A stretch of DNA of 64,000 nt from Hexactinellida sp. DTS-2022 (GCA_028753945.1 JAPNXP010000001.1:8794501-8858500); one strand, 5' to 3'. Positions 36,113-47,869 are shown, counted from the first letter of the stretch. The notes: generated by a model not told the origin, from the sequence alone. Numbers and translations are program-made.

Positions 36113-36760
36113 ACGAGCCCTTCGGTCTCGGTCGCTTTGCGACAGATCGGTGCTACGCACCCAAGTTAACGGCCGCTGTGCGGCCTTACTCCTCACCCTT
36201 CTGCCATGGAAAATGGTAGAAAGGGACGTTATATACACCCCTTTATAAGATTTCCATAGTTTTAACTTATTTTTCCTGTTCTAAATTTATAAACGCGAAA
36301 TTCGGGTTCAGCATACTTGTTAACCTATAATACCCGTTGAAAGCTAACTTGTAGGGTGATTTTGAATTTCATTAATTTGTTTACCTATTTTGTGTAAACA
36401 ACAACAATAAATATTCATATTAGAAATTTCTAAACGCGAAATTCGTGTTCAGCATACTTGTTTACCTATAATACCCGTTGAAAGCTAACTTCTAGGTTAA
36501 TTTTGAATTTTAATAATTTATTTACCTATTTTTGTAAACAACAACAATAAATATTCACATTAGAAATTTGTAAATGCGAAATTCGTGATCAGCATACTTG
36601 TTTACCTATTATAACAATTGTTTACATATTATAACATTTTGAAGTTAGTTTCTATCAAAATTATAAATGCGGTTTCTTATCCCCCATCACTTTAATACAA
36701 CCGGACAAACAAACACACACACAAACAAACAAACAATAATCGAGATTTAATAATATAGAT
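36113..36760 (-). mobile_element. Helitron-like repeat, inverted copy of 23308-24045
   Basis: Read on the minus strand it begins TCTATATTATTAAATCTCGA at 36760, has the TTTG-rich stretch, the same ~145-bp internal units with AAACAAGTATGCTGA, the GGAAAATGGTAGAAAG motif and the terminal GACCGAAGGGCTCGT at 36113. It directly abuts the end of the seven-helix frame. Confidence 0.6.
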
Positions 36761-37138
36761 TTATGGCACAAAGAAAATACAGTATACTACTGCAAATAAA
36801 GACTTGGAAGAGATAACTTATTAAATAATAAATAATTTCCCATTATCAGTATGTTTATTGAAAGTAATGCATAATATACGATAAAATATTTGATGTGTAA
36901 CATAGGAACAAAATTTATTGTTTGTTTGTGTGTTAATTTTATTTCGGGGAATCTTGTAATATTGAGCATCTTTTCCTAAAATGGAAGACATTGTAGTGTT
37001 CGCCTAATAGCAATTTTGCTTCAAATGGACGAAGTTCACATCCGTAGTGATGCTTCATATAAAGGAGGTAAAGTTTTGGGCGCCATCGACTAAAATATCT
37101 CTTAAATAATATTTGAAAAATTTTACACAGGAGGACGA

Positions 37139-37585
37139 TGAAGAAATGCACCCAGAGTTTGATTTTGAGTATGTTACAAGTGAAATACTCAACATTCCTA
37201 ACCCTCTATTTGATAATTCGCAAATTGAATGCATGAATGCCTAAATTACGTGGCTGGGTATGCAATCTTTTCGTACCTTAAAAATTCTAAAGAATGTCGA
37301 GACTGCAAAGATTTTTTAACATCTCCCAAAGATATTCAAGTTTTTAACGACACCGGATTTTCAATGATTGAATTCCTTGATAGAGGCTCACTTAAGTATC
37401 CATCTGAAATTATCTACCAATCTCTCATAATGTATGAAATATTTTTGAAAATCGGTAACCATTCACATTTAAGTAAACTATTTTACGAGGGATCCTGCCG
37501 TCGGAATTTGGTTCAGTTGTCACTTATTATTGTAGAAGAAAAGTATAGTGAAATATGGAGGCAATGGTGTGTTTGTATACTATGA
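37139..37585 (+). pseudogene. Fragment of a P-element/THAP9-type transposase
   Basis: Two short frames, EEMHPEFDFEYVTSEILNIP and then CLNYVAGYAIFSYLKNS...CRDCKDFL...DRGSLKYPSEIIYQSLI, join with one shift near 37230. The NYVAGY...C..C...L...GLKYP pattern is typical of the C-terminal part of P-element-like (THAP9-type) transposases. There is no catalytic core, and the piece ends at a TGA at 37583. No flanking inverted repeats were found. Confidence 0.5.
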
Positions 37586-37840
37586 TTCCAAAATAAGAAA
37601 TTCTTAAATTTTTTAATACTACTGTAGCTAATTGTATTTTATCGAAGAAGGTTATAAACTTTAATTCGATAGTTATTGGTCGAGATAATAGCAAACTAAA
37701 AATATTCAGTACATAATTTTTCTAATCTTATAGATAGCTTCCTGACTTGCCGATATACCAGTGCGCATCTACTACCATCATTTGACTATATTCTCTACAT
37801 TACTATCATTTAGACGAGGTCACGAGGAGCACATCGTAAC

Positions 37841-38007
37841 CATAGGCGTCGTAAATGCAAAGGTCAATCCTTCGGCCCGCCCGGAAATTCCGGGTAATGT
37901 CCGGGTAAACTCCGGGTAAACTCGGAGTTTAGTGTTAGTAGCATAGGGACAATCCCTTCGGCCCGCCCGGACATTTCCGGGCACCCGGGCGGTTTACGAC
38001 GCCTATG
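37841..38007. mobile_element. 167-bp hAT-type MITE with 8-bp target duplication
   Basis: Termini CATAGGCGTCGTAAA and TTTACGACGCCTATG are inverted repeats. The exact duplication ATCGTAAC lies at 37833-37840 and 38008-38015. The inside is G+C-rich (CCCGCCCGG and GGGTAAACTCCGG motifs). Non-coding. Confidence 0.9.
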
Positions 38008-38393
38008 ATCGTAACCACATACCCTCCCCTGTCGTCATAGATGTACTACTGCTTAACTGCTCTTCTAGTAACTCAGACCACTATTCTATAAATTTACCTT
38101 AATACTGTGTATTATCTTGATTGTTGCTATCCTTATTTTATGTTATGATTCGTATATTTATATATATAAAATACATTAAATAAAAAATATATCCTTACAA
38201 TTCGTAATTTTCTTAGAAGGGTGGTGGATTAACAATTATTTCCCTTCACATTGATAGTCTACATTAATTTAGAGCTGTATTGGGATTTAGATATAAAACC
38301 AAAGTAACTGACCTAACCAATCCCTGGTCCAAGTCCATCAATCAGCACCATTGCCTTATGTATAGAATGCTATGGCTGGGTGTATATGTATAT

Positions 38394-38457
38394 GTTGCAG
38401 TGTAAATGCGAATTTGGTGTATTCGCGAATACACCAAATTCGCACTTACACTGCAAC
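38394..38457. repeat. 64-bp palindrome, 32-bp arms without a loop
   Basis: The left arm 38394-38425 and right arm 38426-38457 are reverse complements with a single mismatch, centred on TATTCGCGAATA. It lies at the 3' edge of the transposase remnant and may be a transposon terminus or the scar of a fold-back event. Confidence 0.85.
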
Positions 38458-39560
38458 ATATATATATATATATTCATCAACCAGCTTCTCTACACGTTTA
38501 TTCAATTGGAGATACTTCTTCTTTGACTGTGACAGTTGATGACCGCTTCTAACTTTTTCCAGCGTAATTTCATTGGCACTCTGTTCCATAATAATTTTCC
38601 GAATTAGTTTGGAGACAGAAGGATGAGTTGTATTTATTCTAATATCGAAGGCCCTATGCCAACCCTCTACAGAATTATTCGTTCGTGGAAGAGCTCGTTC
38701 CACTCTAACTCTGACGTTCCATAGTTCGATTGAGAATAAAGGACGACGTCTTCCATGATATTCCAAACCTATCCATGTCTTCTCAAAATAATGGAGAAAA
38801 TCGCTTAAGTCATCAACCAGCTCATCAGATAGTGAATCTACAAGTTCTTCATAACATGGAATTACATCGATAGCCGGTACAAACGCTAAGGCCCGAAATT
38901 CCTTCATAATCACTGCAAATTCGTCTTCATTTTGATAGCGATGTTGAAATCCGAGGGCCTGAATTTGTCTCCAAATCGCTTGTCCAAAGTGAAAAAGCAT
39001 CCCTGAAGTTCAGTTGTTGGGAAATTCTGTTCTAAGGCGATTTAGAGCAGCTCTTTCAAAATCAATCATTATAGTTTCAGGCTGTAATGATGGATTATGC
39101 TCCTTCAAGGTAGAGAAAATTTTCCTGTAGGTCAATTCTGTTTTATATTTGGCGATGCAAAATATTAGAGGGATTGTGACAGTCTCACTTACCAAAGCAT
39201 ACAGTGTATAATTGGTGTCCAATAGGTGCTGAATCAAATGTACCATCACAAAACCAGTTTGGATATCGAGCTAACATTCTGATATTTTCCTCTGTTCCAA
39301 GAATAAGTGAATCGACTCTGGGTTGTTGGAGATCAAAAATTGCTGGCCCCTCGTCGTGTGTAATGGTTCATAAAAATCAACCTCTTGAAGCTTCCTTTTT
39401 CGTCGCACTATTTTAGATAAACTTTCTTTCGAGGGGAGTTTTATTGCCGCTGCAATTGAGATTGAATTGGTTGAGTTTTGTATAACCGAAGAAGTAACCT
39501 CATCAGTTAGAGTCGATCGTAATTTAATAGCTTCAACAGTTTTAACTGCCCAATTCTCGA
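38446..39560 (-). pseudogene. MULE-type (FLYWCH-associated) transposase, decayed
   Basis: Conserved blocks are readable but alternate between two frames: GTEENIRMLARYPNWF with CDGTF (39300-39240), YTLYALVSETVTIPLIF...YKTELTYRKIF, MIDFERAALNRL, FPTTELQGCFFHF (39020-38985), then GQAIWRQIQALGFQ...EFRALAFVP and NNSVEGWH near 38680. This is the MULE superfamily core, with the DGTF and DFE acidic positions. At least four small indels separate the blocks; two fall at TTTCCC and CTTTTTC runs. The upstream part runs into the satellite at 39560. No full-length product is possible without multiple corrections, so it is dead or badly sequenced. Confidence 0.75.
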
Positions 39561-42500
39561 CCAAGAAATTCAATTTCAAGAACAAGAAATTCAATTCAAG
39601 AACAAGAAATCCAAATTCAAAACAAGAAATCCAATTCAAGACAAGAAATCCAATTCAAGACCAAGAAATCCAATTTCAAGAACAAGAAATCCAATTCAAG
39701 AACAAGAAATCCAATTTCAAGAACAACAAATTCAATTCAAGAACAAGAAATCCAAATTCAAGAACAAGAAATCCAATTCAAGAACAAGAAATCCAATTCA
39801 AGACAAGAAATTCAATTCAAGAACAAGAAATCCAAATTCAAGAACAAGAAATCCAATTCAAGAACAAGAAATCCAATTCAAGACAAGAAATCCAATTCAA
39901 GACCAAGAAATCCAATTTATAGAACAAGAAATCCAATTTATAGAACAAGAAATCCAATTTTAAGAACAACAAATTCATTTCAAGAACAAGAAATTCAATT
40001 TCAAGAACAAGAAATCCAATTCAAGACCAAGAAATCCAATTTATAGAACAAGAAATCCAATTCAAGACCAAGAAATTCAATTCAAGAACAAGAAATCCAA
40101 TTCAAGAACAAGAAATCCAATTTCAAGAGTAGGAAATCCAATTCAAGAACAAGAAATCCAATTTCAAGAGTAAGAAATCCATTTCAAGAGTAAGAAATCC
40201 AATTCAAGAGTAAGAAATCCTATTCAAGAACAAGAAATCCAATTTCTAGAACTAGAAATCCAATTCAAGAACAAGAAATCCAATTTCAAGAACAAGAAAT
40301 CCAATTCAAGAACAAGAAATCCAATTTCAAGAGTAAGAAATCCAATTTCAAGAGTAAGAAATCCATTTCAAGAGTAAGAAATCCAATTCAAGAACAAGAA
40401 ATCCAATTTCAAGGGTAAGAAATCCAATTCAAGAGTAAGAAATCCAATTCAAGACCAAGAAATCCAATTTCAAGAACAAGAAATCCAATTTTAAGAGTAA
40501 GAAATCCAATTTCAAGAGTAGGAAATCCATTTCAAGAGTAAGAAATCCAATTCAAGAACAAGAAATCCAATTTCAAGAGTAAGAAATCCAATTCAAGAAC
40601 AAGAAATCCAATTTCAAGAACAAGAAATCCAATTTCAAGAACAAGAAATCCAATTTTAAGAGTAAGAAATCCATTTCAAGAGTAAGAAATCCATTTCAAA
40701 AGTAAGAAATCCAATTTCAAGAGTAAGAAATCCAATTCAAGAACAAGAAATCCAATTCAAGAACAAGAAATCCAATTTCAAGAGTAGGAAATCCAATTCA
40801 AGAACAAGAAATCCAATTTCAAGAGTAAGAAATCCATTTCAAGAGTAAGAAATCCAATTCAAGAACAAGAAATCCAATTTCAAGAGTAAGAAATCCTATT
40901 CAAGAACAAGAAATCCAATTTCTAGAACTAGAAATCCAATTCAAGAACAAGAAATCCAATTTCAAGAACAAGAAATCCAATTCAAGAACAAGAAATCCAA
41001 TTTCAAGAGTAAGAAATCCAATTTCAAGAGTAAGAAATCCATTTCAAGAGTAAGAAATCCAATTCAAGAACAAGAAATCCAATTTCAAGGGTAAGAAATC
41101 CAATTCAAGAGTAAGAAATCCAATTCAAGACCAAGAAATCCAATTTCAAGAACAAGAAATCCAATTTTAAGAGTAAGAAATCCAATTTCAAGAGTAGGAA
41201 ATCCATTTCAAGAGTAAGAAATCCAATTCAAGAACAAGAAATCCAATTTCAAGAGTAAGAAATCCAATTCAAGAACAAGAAATCCAATTTCAAGAACAAG
41301 AAATCCAATTTCAAGAACAAGAAATCCAATTTTAAGAGTAAGAAATCCATTTCAAGAGTAAGAAATCCATTTCAAAAGTAAGAAATCCAATTTCAAGAGT
41401 AAGAAATCCAATTCAAGAACAAGAAATCCAATTCAAGAACAAGAAATCCAATTTCAAGAGTAAGAAATCCATTTCAAGAACAAGAAATCCAATTTCAAGA
41501 ACAAGAAATCCAATTTTAAGAGTAAGAAATCCAATTCAAGAGTAAGAAATCCAATTTCAAGAGTAAGAAATCCATTTCAAGAACAAGAAATCCAATTTCA
41601 AGAACAAGAAATCCAATTTCAAGAACAAGAAATCCAATTTTAAGAGTAAGAAATCCAATTCAAGAGTAAGAAATCCAATTCAAGAACAAGAAATCCAATT
41701 CAAGAACAAAAAATCCAATTCAAGACCAAAAAATCCAATTCAAGAACAAGAAATCCAATTTCAAGAACAAGAAATCCAATTTCAAGAACAAGAAATCCAA
41801 TTTTAAGAGTAAGAAATCCAATTTCAAGAGTAAGAAATCCATTTCAAAAGTAAGAAATCCAATTTCAAGAACAAGAAATCCAATTCAAGAACAAGAAATC
41901 CAATTTCAAGAGTAAGAAATCCATTTCAAGAACAAGAAATCCAATTTCACGAACAAGAAATCCAATTTCAAGAACAAGAAATCCAATTTTAAGAGTAAGA
42001 AATCCAATTCAAGAATAAGAAATCCAATTCAAGAACAAGAATTTCAATTCAAGAACAAAAAATCCAATTCAAGACCAAAAAATCCAATTCAAGAACAAGA
42101 AATCCAATTTCAAGAGTAAGAAATCCAATTCATGAACAAGAAATCCAATTCAAGAACAAGAAATCCAATTTCAAGAGTAAGAAATCCATTTCAAGAGTAA
42201 GAAATCCAATTCAAGAACAAGAAATCCAATTTCAAGAGTAAGAAATCCAATTCAAGAACAAGAAATCCAATTTCAAGAACAAGAAATCCAATTTCAAGAA
42301 CAAGAAATCCAATTTCAAGAACAAGAAATCCAATTTCAAGAACAAGAAATCCAATTTTAAGAGTAAGAAATCCAATTTCAAGAGTAAGAAATCCATTTCA
42401 AAAGTAAGAAATCCAATTCAAGAACAAGAAATCCAATTTCAATAGTAAGAAATCCAATTCAAGAACAAAAAATCCAATTCAAGAACAAGAGATCCAATTT

Positions 42501-43195
42501 CAAGAGTAAGAAATCCAATTCAAGAACCTGAAATCCAATTGAAGAACAAGAAATCCAATTATAGAACAAGAAATCCAATTTCAAGAACTAGAAATCCAAT
42601 TCAAGAACAAGAAATCCAATTTCAAGAGTAAGAAATCCAATTCAAGAACAAGAAATCCAATTTCAAGAACAAGAAATCCAATTCCAAGAACAAGAAATCC
42701 AATTTTAAGATTAAGAAATCCAATTTCAAGAGTAAGAAATCCATTTCAAGAGTAAGAAATCCAATTTCAAGAACAAGAAATCCAATTTTAAGAGTAAGAA
42801 ATCCAATTTCAAGAGTAAGAAATCCATTTCAAGAGTAAGAAATCCAATTCAAGACCAAGAAATCCAAATTCAAGAACCTGAAATTCAATTGAAGAACAAG
42901 AAATCCAATTTATAGAACAAGAAATCCAATTTAAAGAACAAGAAATCCAATTCAAGAACAAGAATTTCAATTCAAGAACAAGAAATCCAATTCAAGACCA
43001 AAAAATCCAATTTCAAGAACAACAAATCCAATTCAAGACCAAGAAATCCAATTTCAAGAACAACAAATTCAATTCAATAACAAAAAATCCAATTGAAGAA
43101 CAAGAAATCCAATTTATAGAACAAGAAATCCAATTTAAAGAACAAGAAATCCAATTCAAGACCAAGAAATTCAATTTCAAGTGCAAGAAATCCTT
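39560..43195. repeat. 3.6-kb satellite of 20/21-bp monomers
   Basis: About 175 monomers of the type AAGAAATCCAATTCAAGAAC (20 bp), or with one extra T and GAGTA instead of GAACA (21 bp). Blocks recur at a larger period: the marker AATTTCTAGAACTAGAAATC occurs at 40241 and again at 40917 in the same context, implying a higher-order unit of about 676 bp. Homogeneous in the middle, more diverged at the right end. Long open frames through it are artefacts of the period. Confidence 0.95.
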
Positions 43196-43304
43196 TTAAA
43201 GACATTGCAAACTTGTTAGATAATTGCAACAATCGGTAAATGTCTGAATTTACGTGATGTCCATGTGCACTGTTCAGGGATTTTCAAATTATGCAAATCT
43301 ACTA

Positions 43305-43735
43305 CAGTCAACTCCTCTTAATTTGAGCCACCTCGGGACCAGGTTGTTTTGACCCGATAAGTGGAGAAATCTGTTAACCGAAAAAATTTAAGCCAAAATG
43401 TAATTCCGTCCTATAAATCCTGTGGCAATTTTGACCCGATTAAGCAGTGAAATTTATTAACCGGTGGCTCTATTAAGCGGAGTCGATTAGTGTATTAATA
43501 TGTTAGTAATTTAAGCAGTGAAATTTATTAACCGGTGGCTCTATTAAGCAGTGAAATTTATTAACCGGTGGCTCTATTAAGCGGAGTCGATTAGTGTATT
43601 AATATGTTAGTAATTTAAGCAGTGAAATTTATTAACCGGTGGCTCTATTAAGCAGTGAAATTTATTAACCGGTGGCTCTATTAAGCGGAGTCGATTAGTG
43701 TATTAATATGTTACTGTATTAGTGTATTAATATGT
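43305..43735. repeat. Pogo-like repeat with tandemly amplified 3' end
   Basis: Starts CAGTCAACTCCTCTTAATTT and runs to GGCTCTATTAAGCGGAGTCG, like the element at 29456. Its last part is then duplicated: the block with GCAGTGAAATTTATTAACCG and GCGGAGTCGATTAGTG recurs five times and two or three times respectively up to 43735, in a nested pattern. Confidence 0.7.
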
Positions 43736-43861
43736 TAGTAATATTCCCTGCAAATTTCATCCAAAAAATCCAAATACTTTTGTTAATGTCTGACAAAGGT
43801 GATTAGTGGAGTTGAAACAAGTTTACTACGAACAGTGTCATAACAATAACAATATCACTCA

Positions 43862-45098
43862 TTAGCTAGATAATATTATTAGTTTGGTAGGTGCATGACT
43901 ATACACTGCTACTATATTTAGATTATTAGTTAGAGCTATTCCATACAAGCTTCCTCTGTCCCCTGCTCTCTGTATGGTGTGTAGGTGTGTGCCCTCTTTG
44001 GTTAGAATTTTGATATTATCAGTATCCCACTTTCTGAGTATTATGTTTTGATGTGCGTCCAAACAGAAGAAGGGAGGCGCATGGAGAATTACCGTATACT
44101 AAGGTTGTGTATCGAAATAGCGTATCATATCCCCTGTGTAGGTTAACACGTGTATGTATGTACCAGTTAGCACGTACACCTCATCTGGTGTCAGTTTAAC
44201 GTCACGCGGGTATTGCATTGCTTGATGTGTTATGGATCTTTGGAAGTGTAGGGAGTCATCTAGGACTTGGATTCTGCGGTTGTTAGAATCCGCTACGAAC
44301 ACATATCCGTTGGTAGAGACTGTAAGTCCGCTAGGGTAATTGAACTGTCCCACACCAGATCCCTGACTCCCTAGGCTAGCGACGAGACGCATGTCAGCCC
44401 TCTATTTTGAATCGGAACACAACGTGTACTCTTATGTCCGTCACGTACAGGTTGTCTCGATGGATCGCTATACCGCATGGCTGTCTCATGTCTTGGTTTG
44501 TGAAAGTATTTAGGAATTCGCCTGTCGCCGAGAATATTGAGACTCTACAGGAACCTAACCCTTCTGTGACATAAATCAGATTAGTGTCCCCATCGATAGC
44601 GACACCAAAAGGATTCCAGAGCTCTCCAGGAGCTTGTCCTGTCGTCCCGACAGCTACAATCGGTCTCATTTCTTCATATCGAGGTACAACGGGCATTTCA
44701 ATGGGTACAACGGGCACCTCCTCGACTACCTCTCCCACACCTGCGATCACCTGCTCCAGGTGTCCACAGGTACCTCGGAACACCACGCGTATCTCGGGCT
44801 GGGGTACCCTCACCTCTGCTAGCGCTTGTTCTAGTTCCGCTAGGATTCGCTCCTGGGTCTCTCTCAATTCGTTCATTTGGAGGAGACGCTCGGTTTCGGT
44901 TTTGAGTGGAATTAATTCTTCTTCTTTTCGCACGCGCTCTATGGGCCTAGCGGCTATTTGGACGCGTGTGTCGCGGTATGTGGTTAGGAGTGCCACTCGT
45001 CGCTGCTGGACACACAAAATTATGTGGTCGAATAGTTGGTGTATTTCCAACTCGACAGGGTCTATGGGGTATATCAGGTCAGGAAATCGAACGGCCAT
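43862..45098 (-). pseudogene. Coiled-coil/NHL beta-propeller gene B, broken
   Basis: ATG at 45098 (MAVRFPDLIYPIDPVELEIH) starts ~135 residues of charged helix (RKEEELIPLKTETERLLQMN, ETQERILAELEQALAEV), then NHL blades: GELWNPFGVAIDGDTNLIYV, CGIAIHRDNLYVTDI, GVGQFNYPSGLTVSTNGYVF and FVADSNNRRIQVLDD. Two breaks interrupt it. The first is a +1 shift in a window of about nine bases at 44395-44405 (..KIEG/DMRLV..), inside one blade. The second is an in-frame TAG at 44101-44099 (DTQP/YTVILHAPPFFCLD), after which the same frame continues for ~80 residues to a TAG at 43862-43864. No RING or B-box is seen. It shares its build with gene A at 8545-10616 but they are not close copies. A decaying member of a large family is the simplest view. 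Confidence 0.7.
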
Positions 45099-46384
45099 TT
45101 TGTTATTATTTGCTAGTTAGCTAGTTAGTGCTAGTAGAATGCTATAGAGAATGTGTCTCGTATTTTATAGCAGAGCTAGGTGGTGGAACTGAGTGGAATG
45201 TGGCATCTGTTTGTGTGCCGCCTCTTCTGATGCACATGGTGACTCCATCCAGTCAGGAATGTAGTGAAATGAAATACGGTACTTTCATTTCATAACTTTT
45301 GGTATCATATTTCATATTTTCAAAAATAATTGGACTTCGAGTAAATTGAGTAGTTACGTATTGGTTCCTATTATAGTTCCTATTAGCCTAGCACTGTTTG
45401 TATTTACATGATAGCAGTTTTCCGCTATGGGACAATGTAACCGGTACTAACGTGGGCCATGGGTCGACCCTCAAATATAAATAGTTCGAATTACAACACC
45501 ATAGTAGTTATTGACAAATAGTCTGATTGGGTCTTATAAATTTTGTAACAATAAATGTGTCCTTATTAAGTATCAAATTTTCACACCTTAGCTAGATGGA
45601 TAGTTTGGAGAAGTCACGGTTGTTGGTGGCACAGTTATAGCATCAATGTTAGCAGGTAATTTGTATTACAAATTTAACCACAAACAATTATTTCCTATTT
45701 GTTATACTTAGTCTCGTCAAGTTAACATTATTTTCTTCTATCTTCTAGCTCCAAAGATTCTAACAATAATGGAACAAATAATTTAATTCATACATGTATG
45801 TATATTATTTTACTTGTTCAGTTCTTTATTTATTAAATTAATTAGAAAAAAACACTCACAGACGGGATGGGAGTGTGCTCCTTCTGATTGCACTTCCCCA
45901 ATGTTTAATTTAACTAGAATTTCAATATTCAAATTACATTTCATCTTAGTGTAATATAATTTAATTAATGTTTGAATTGTTAATACTTCAAATGTTTAAA
46001 TTAATTAAAGATTAATTATTACATATAGAATTAGGAATACGTTGTAGTATTTACGTTACTATTTGAATAATAGAATTCAGTATTGACAATTTGACATCAA
46101 CTTGTCAAATGTTCCAACTTCCAAGTGTTTTCATTGCACTTGTTATGAAAACACACATTCACTTACAAACCAATTAATAACAGTCATTATCTAGCAGATA
46201 TTAGGCTTATGTAATATTCTATAGTATCCAGTATACTATAGAGTAATTACAATATGGAGAAGATGGCTGATTTATGTAAACAATCGTTAATGAAACCTAG
46301 AGTTGGTTAGCGACCTATTCATTTTAATTGATAAATAGAAAGAACATCCTTAGGAGAATACAACCTCTATAATTTCAATTGATA

Positions 46385-46550
46385 ATTCGAATTATTAAAG
46401 AGTCACTGGACCAGAATACAAATTTCGATATAACTGATGAACAAAAGCGAAATTGTGAATTCGGGCTTCGAGGTGATCATCTTCAGGAAATTCAATATCT
46501 CCTGTCCAAATGTGAAATCTCTATCCCTAATGGTCTCCTTTATTATTACT
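46385..46550 (+). pseudogene. Possible coding remnant, unrecognised
   Basis: A short open stretch reads IKESLDQNTNFDITDEQKRN, then CEFGLRGDHLQEIQYLLSKC EISIPNG, with normal-looking composition, then runs into the palindromic repeat at 46547. It has no ATG in a good context, no neighbouring exon I can find and no recognised family. It could be an exon relic cut by the repeat, or chance. Confidence 0.25.
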
Positions 46551-46660
46551 GTGCCGACTATAATATAGTATAGTGGCCTAGTATTGAAATCACTGTCTTT
46601 ATATACTGTGCCGACTATACTATAGTATAGTGGCCCAGTATTGAAATCACTGCCTTTATT
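46545..46660 (+). repeat. Palindromic monomer array, two copies
   Basis: Each monomer carries ACTGTGCCGACTATA, then the self-complementary core CTATACTATAGTATAG, then TGGCCCAGTATTGAAATCA. Two copies are spaced about 66 bp apart. The same family occurs at 47870, 50165, 56585 and 62343. Confidence 0.85.
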
Positions 46661-46847
46661 ATTGGGAAAATTCCAAAAATACTCAAGTTTTTTTAAAATT
46701 TCCAAATATACTCAACTTTTTACTGATACTCAAATATAAAACTAGATCTTTCCGAATCTACTCAAGTTTTTTCAATAAATTCCAAATCTACTCAACTTTT
46801 CAGTAAATCCACAGATCTACTCAAGTTTAGAAAGGCTATATTTAGTC

Positions 46848-46920
46848 TATCTTATATATTAAATCACAATGTTTTTGTGTTTGTTTGTTTGTGTGTTTGT
46901 TCAGAATTGATTGAGGAACT
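46848..46920 (+). mobile_element. Helitron-like 5' end
   Basis: TCTTATATATTAAATCACAA followed by a TTTG-rich stretch resembles the starts at 23308 and 31599. The downstream limit is unclear. A G+C-rich stretch with GGGCCGTAGGCCC near 47550 could be its other end. Confidence 0.4.
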
Positions 46921-47639
46921 GGTAAAAGCTACAGACCTAAAATTTGGCAGTGGGGTGGGGAATACTAGTATTGTATGTACAAATAAGTTCAATATCTAAA
47001 AAGATATTCAAATCTTCCATCACAAAAGGTGTCAAAACCTTTAGCCAATTAAATTCGAGGGGTGTTCCAGTATGGATTAGCAGCTAGCATTTCAATTAGT
47101 ATAATCGAATGCTTTAGTGTCTGTCAAATGTTAAGTATGCATTATGGAATACTGAGAAAGTAATCTAATTGATCGAGAGGAAGTTCAGGCATTTAATCAG
47201 TTATTTGTGTTCTGTCTGTCTAGCCATACATTTATAACATTCCATTGTGTTATTTGTTATCAAATTATTATCAATCAAACAATAACTTCTCCACGTCCCA
47301 AAGTTAGGGGTCCACTGGTACAGTTTCTTAGTGATATTTAATTATATATTTGGAATTGGTATATTATTATACATGGACAAGCTCATATATCTAGAAAATT
47401 ATCTGTTCAAATTTGCATAAATATCCAAATTATTTAATCTGTCCTTATAGAAACCTGTAGCTAGGATGAACGGATATAAATAGACAGCTAGCGGCCAACC
47501 ATCAAGAACGACATTTAATTTGAAAAGGAGATGCTTTAAATACAAGCGAGGGCCGTAGGCCCGAGTACAAGTTGTAAGGACGCGCGTAGAGCAGACGAGC
47601 AGATTTTACTAATAAATATTTTTTGTGGTTGGGATCTCC

Positions 47640-47770
47640 ATACTAGTTTCAATAATCCAATAAAACTTGAGTATATTTGGAATAATCCAATAAAACTTGA
47701 GTATATTTGGAATAATCCAATAAAACTTGAGTATATTTGGAATAATCCGGTAAAACTTGAGTATATTTGG
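47640..47770. repeat. 30-bp tandem repeat, four copies
   Basis: Four near-identical units of AATAATCCAATAAAACTTGA plus GTATATTTGG, followed by degenerate half units. Inverse, diverged versions (ACTCAAGTTTTT) occur at 46680-46830. Confidence 0.85.
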
Positions 47771-47869
47771 AAAAACTTGATTATATTTACAAATTAGTTG
47801 AGTATTGTTGAGTATATTTGGAAATTTTTAAAAAACTTGAGTATTTTTGGAATTTTCCCCTTTATTATT

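Noticed and set aside
39467..39922. 151-residue open frame rich in Asn/Gln/Lys
   Set aside because: It is a reading of the 20/21-bp satellite; openness follows from the monomer lacking stops in that frame.
44099..44165. 65-bp intron removing the TAG in NHL gene B
   Set aside because: A GTACAT..TTAG pair exists, but removal shifts the frame and destroys the good downstream protein.
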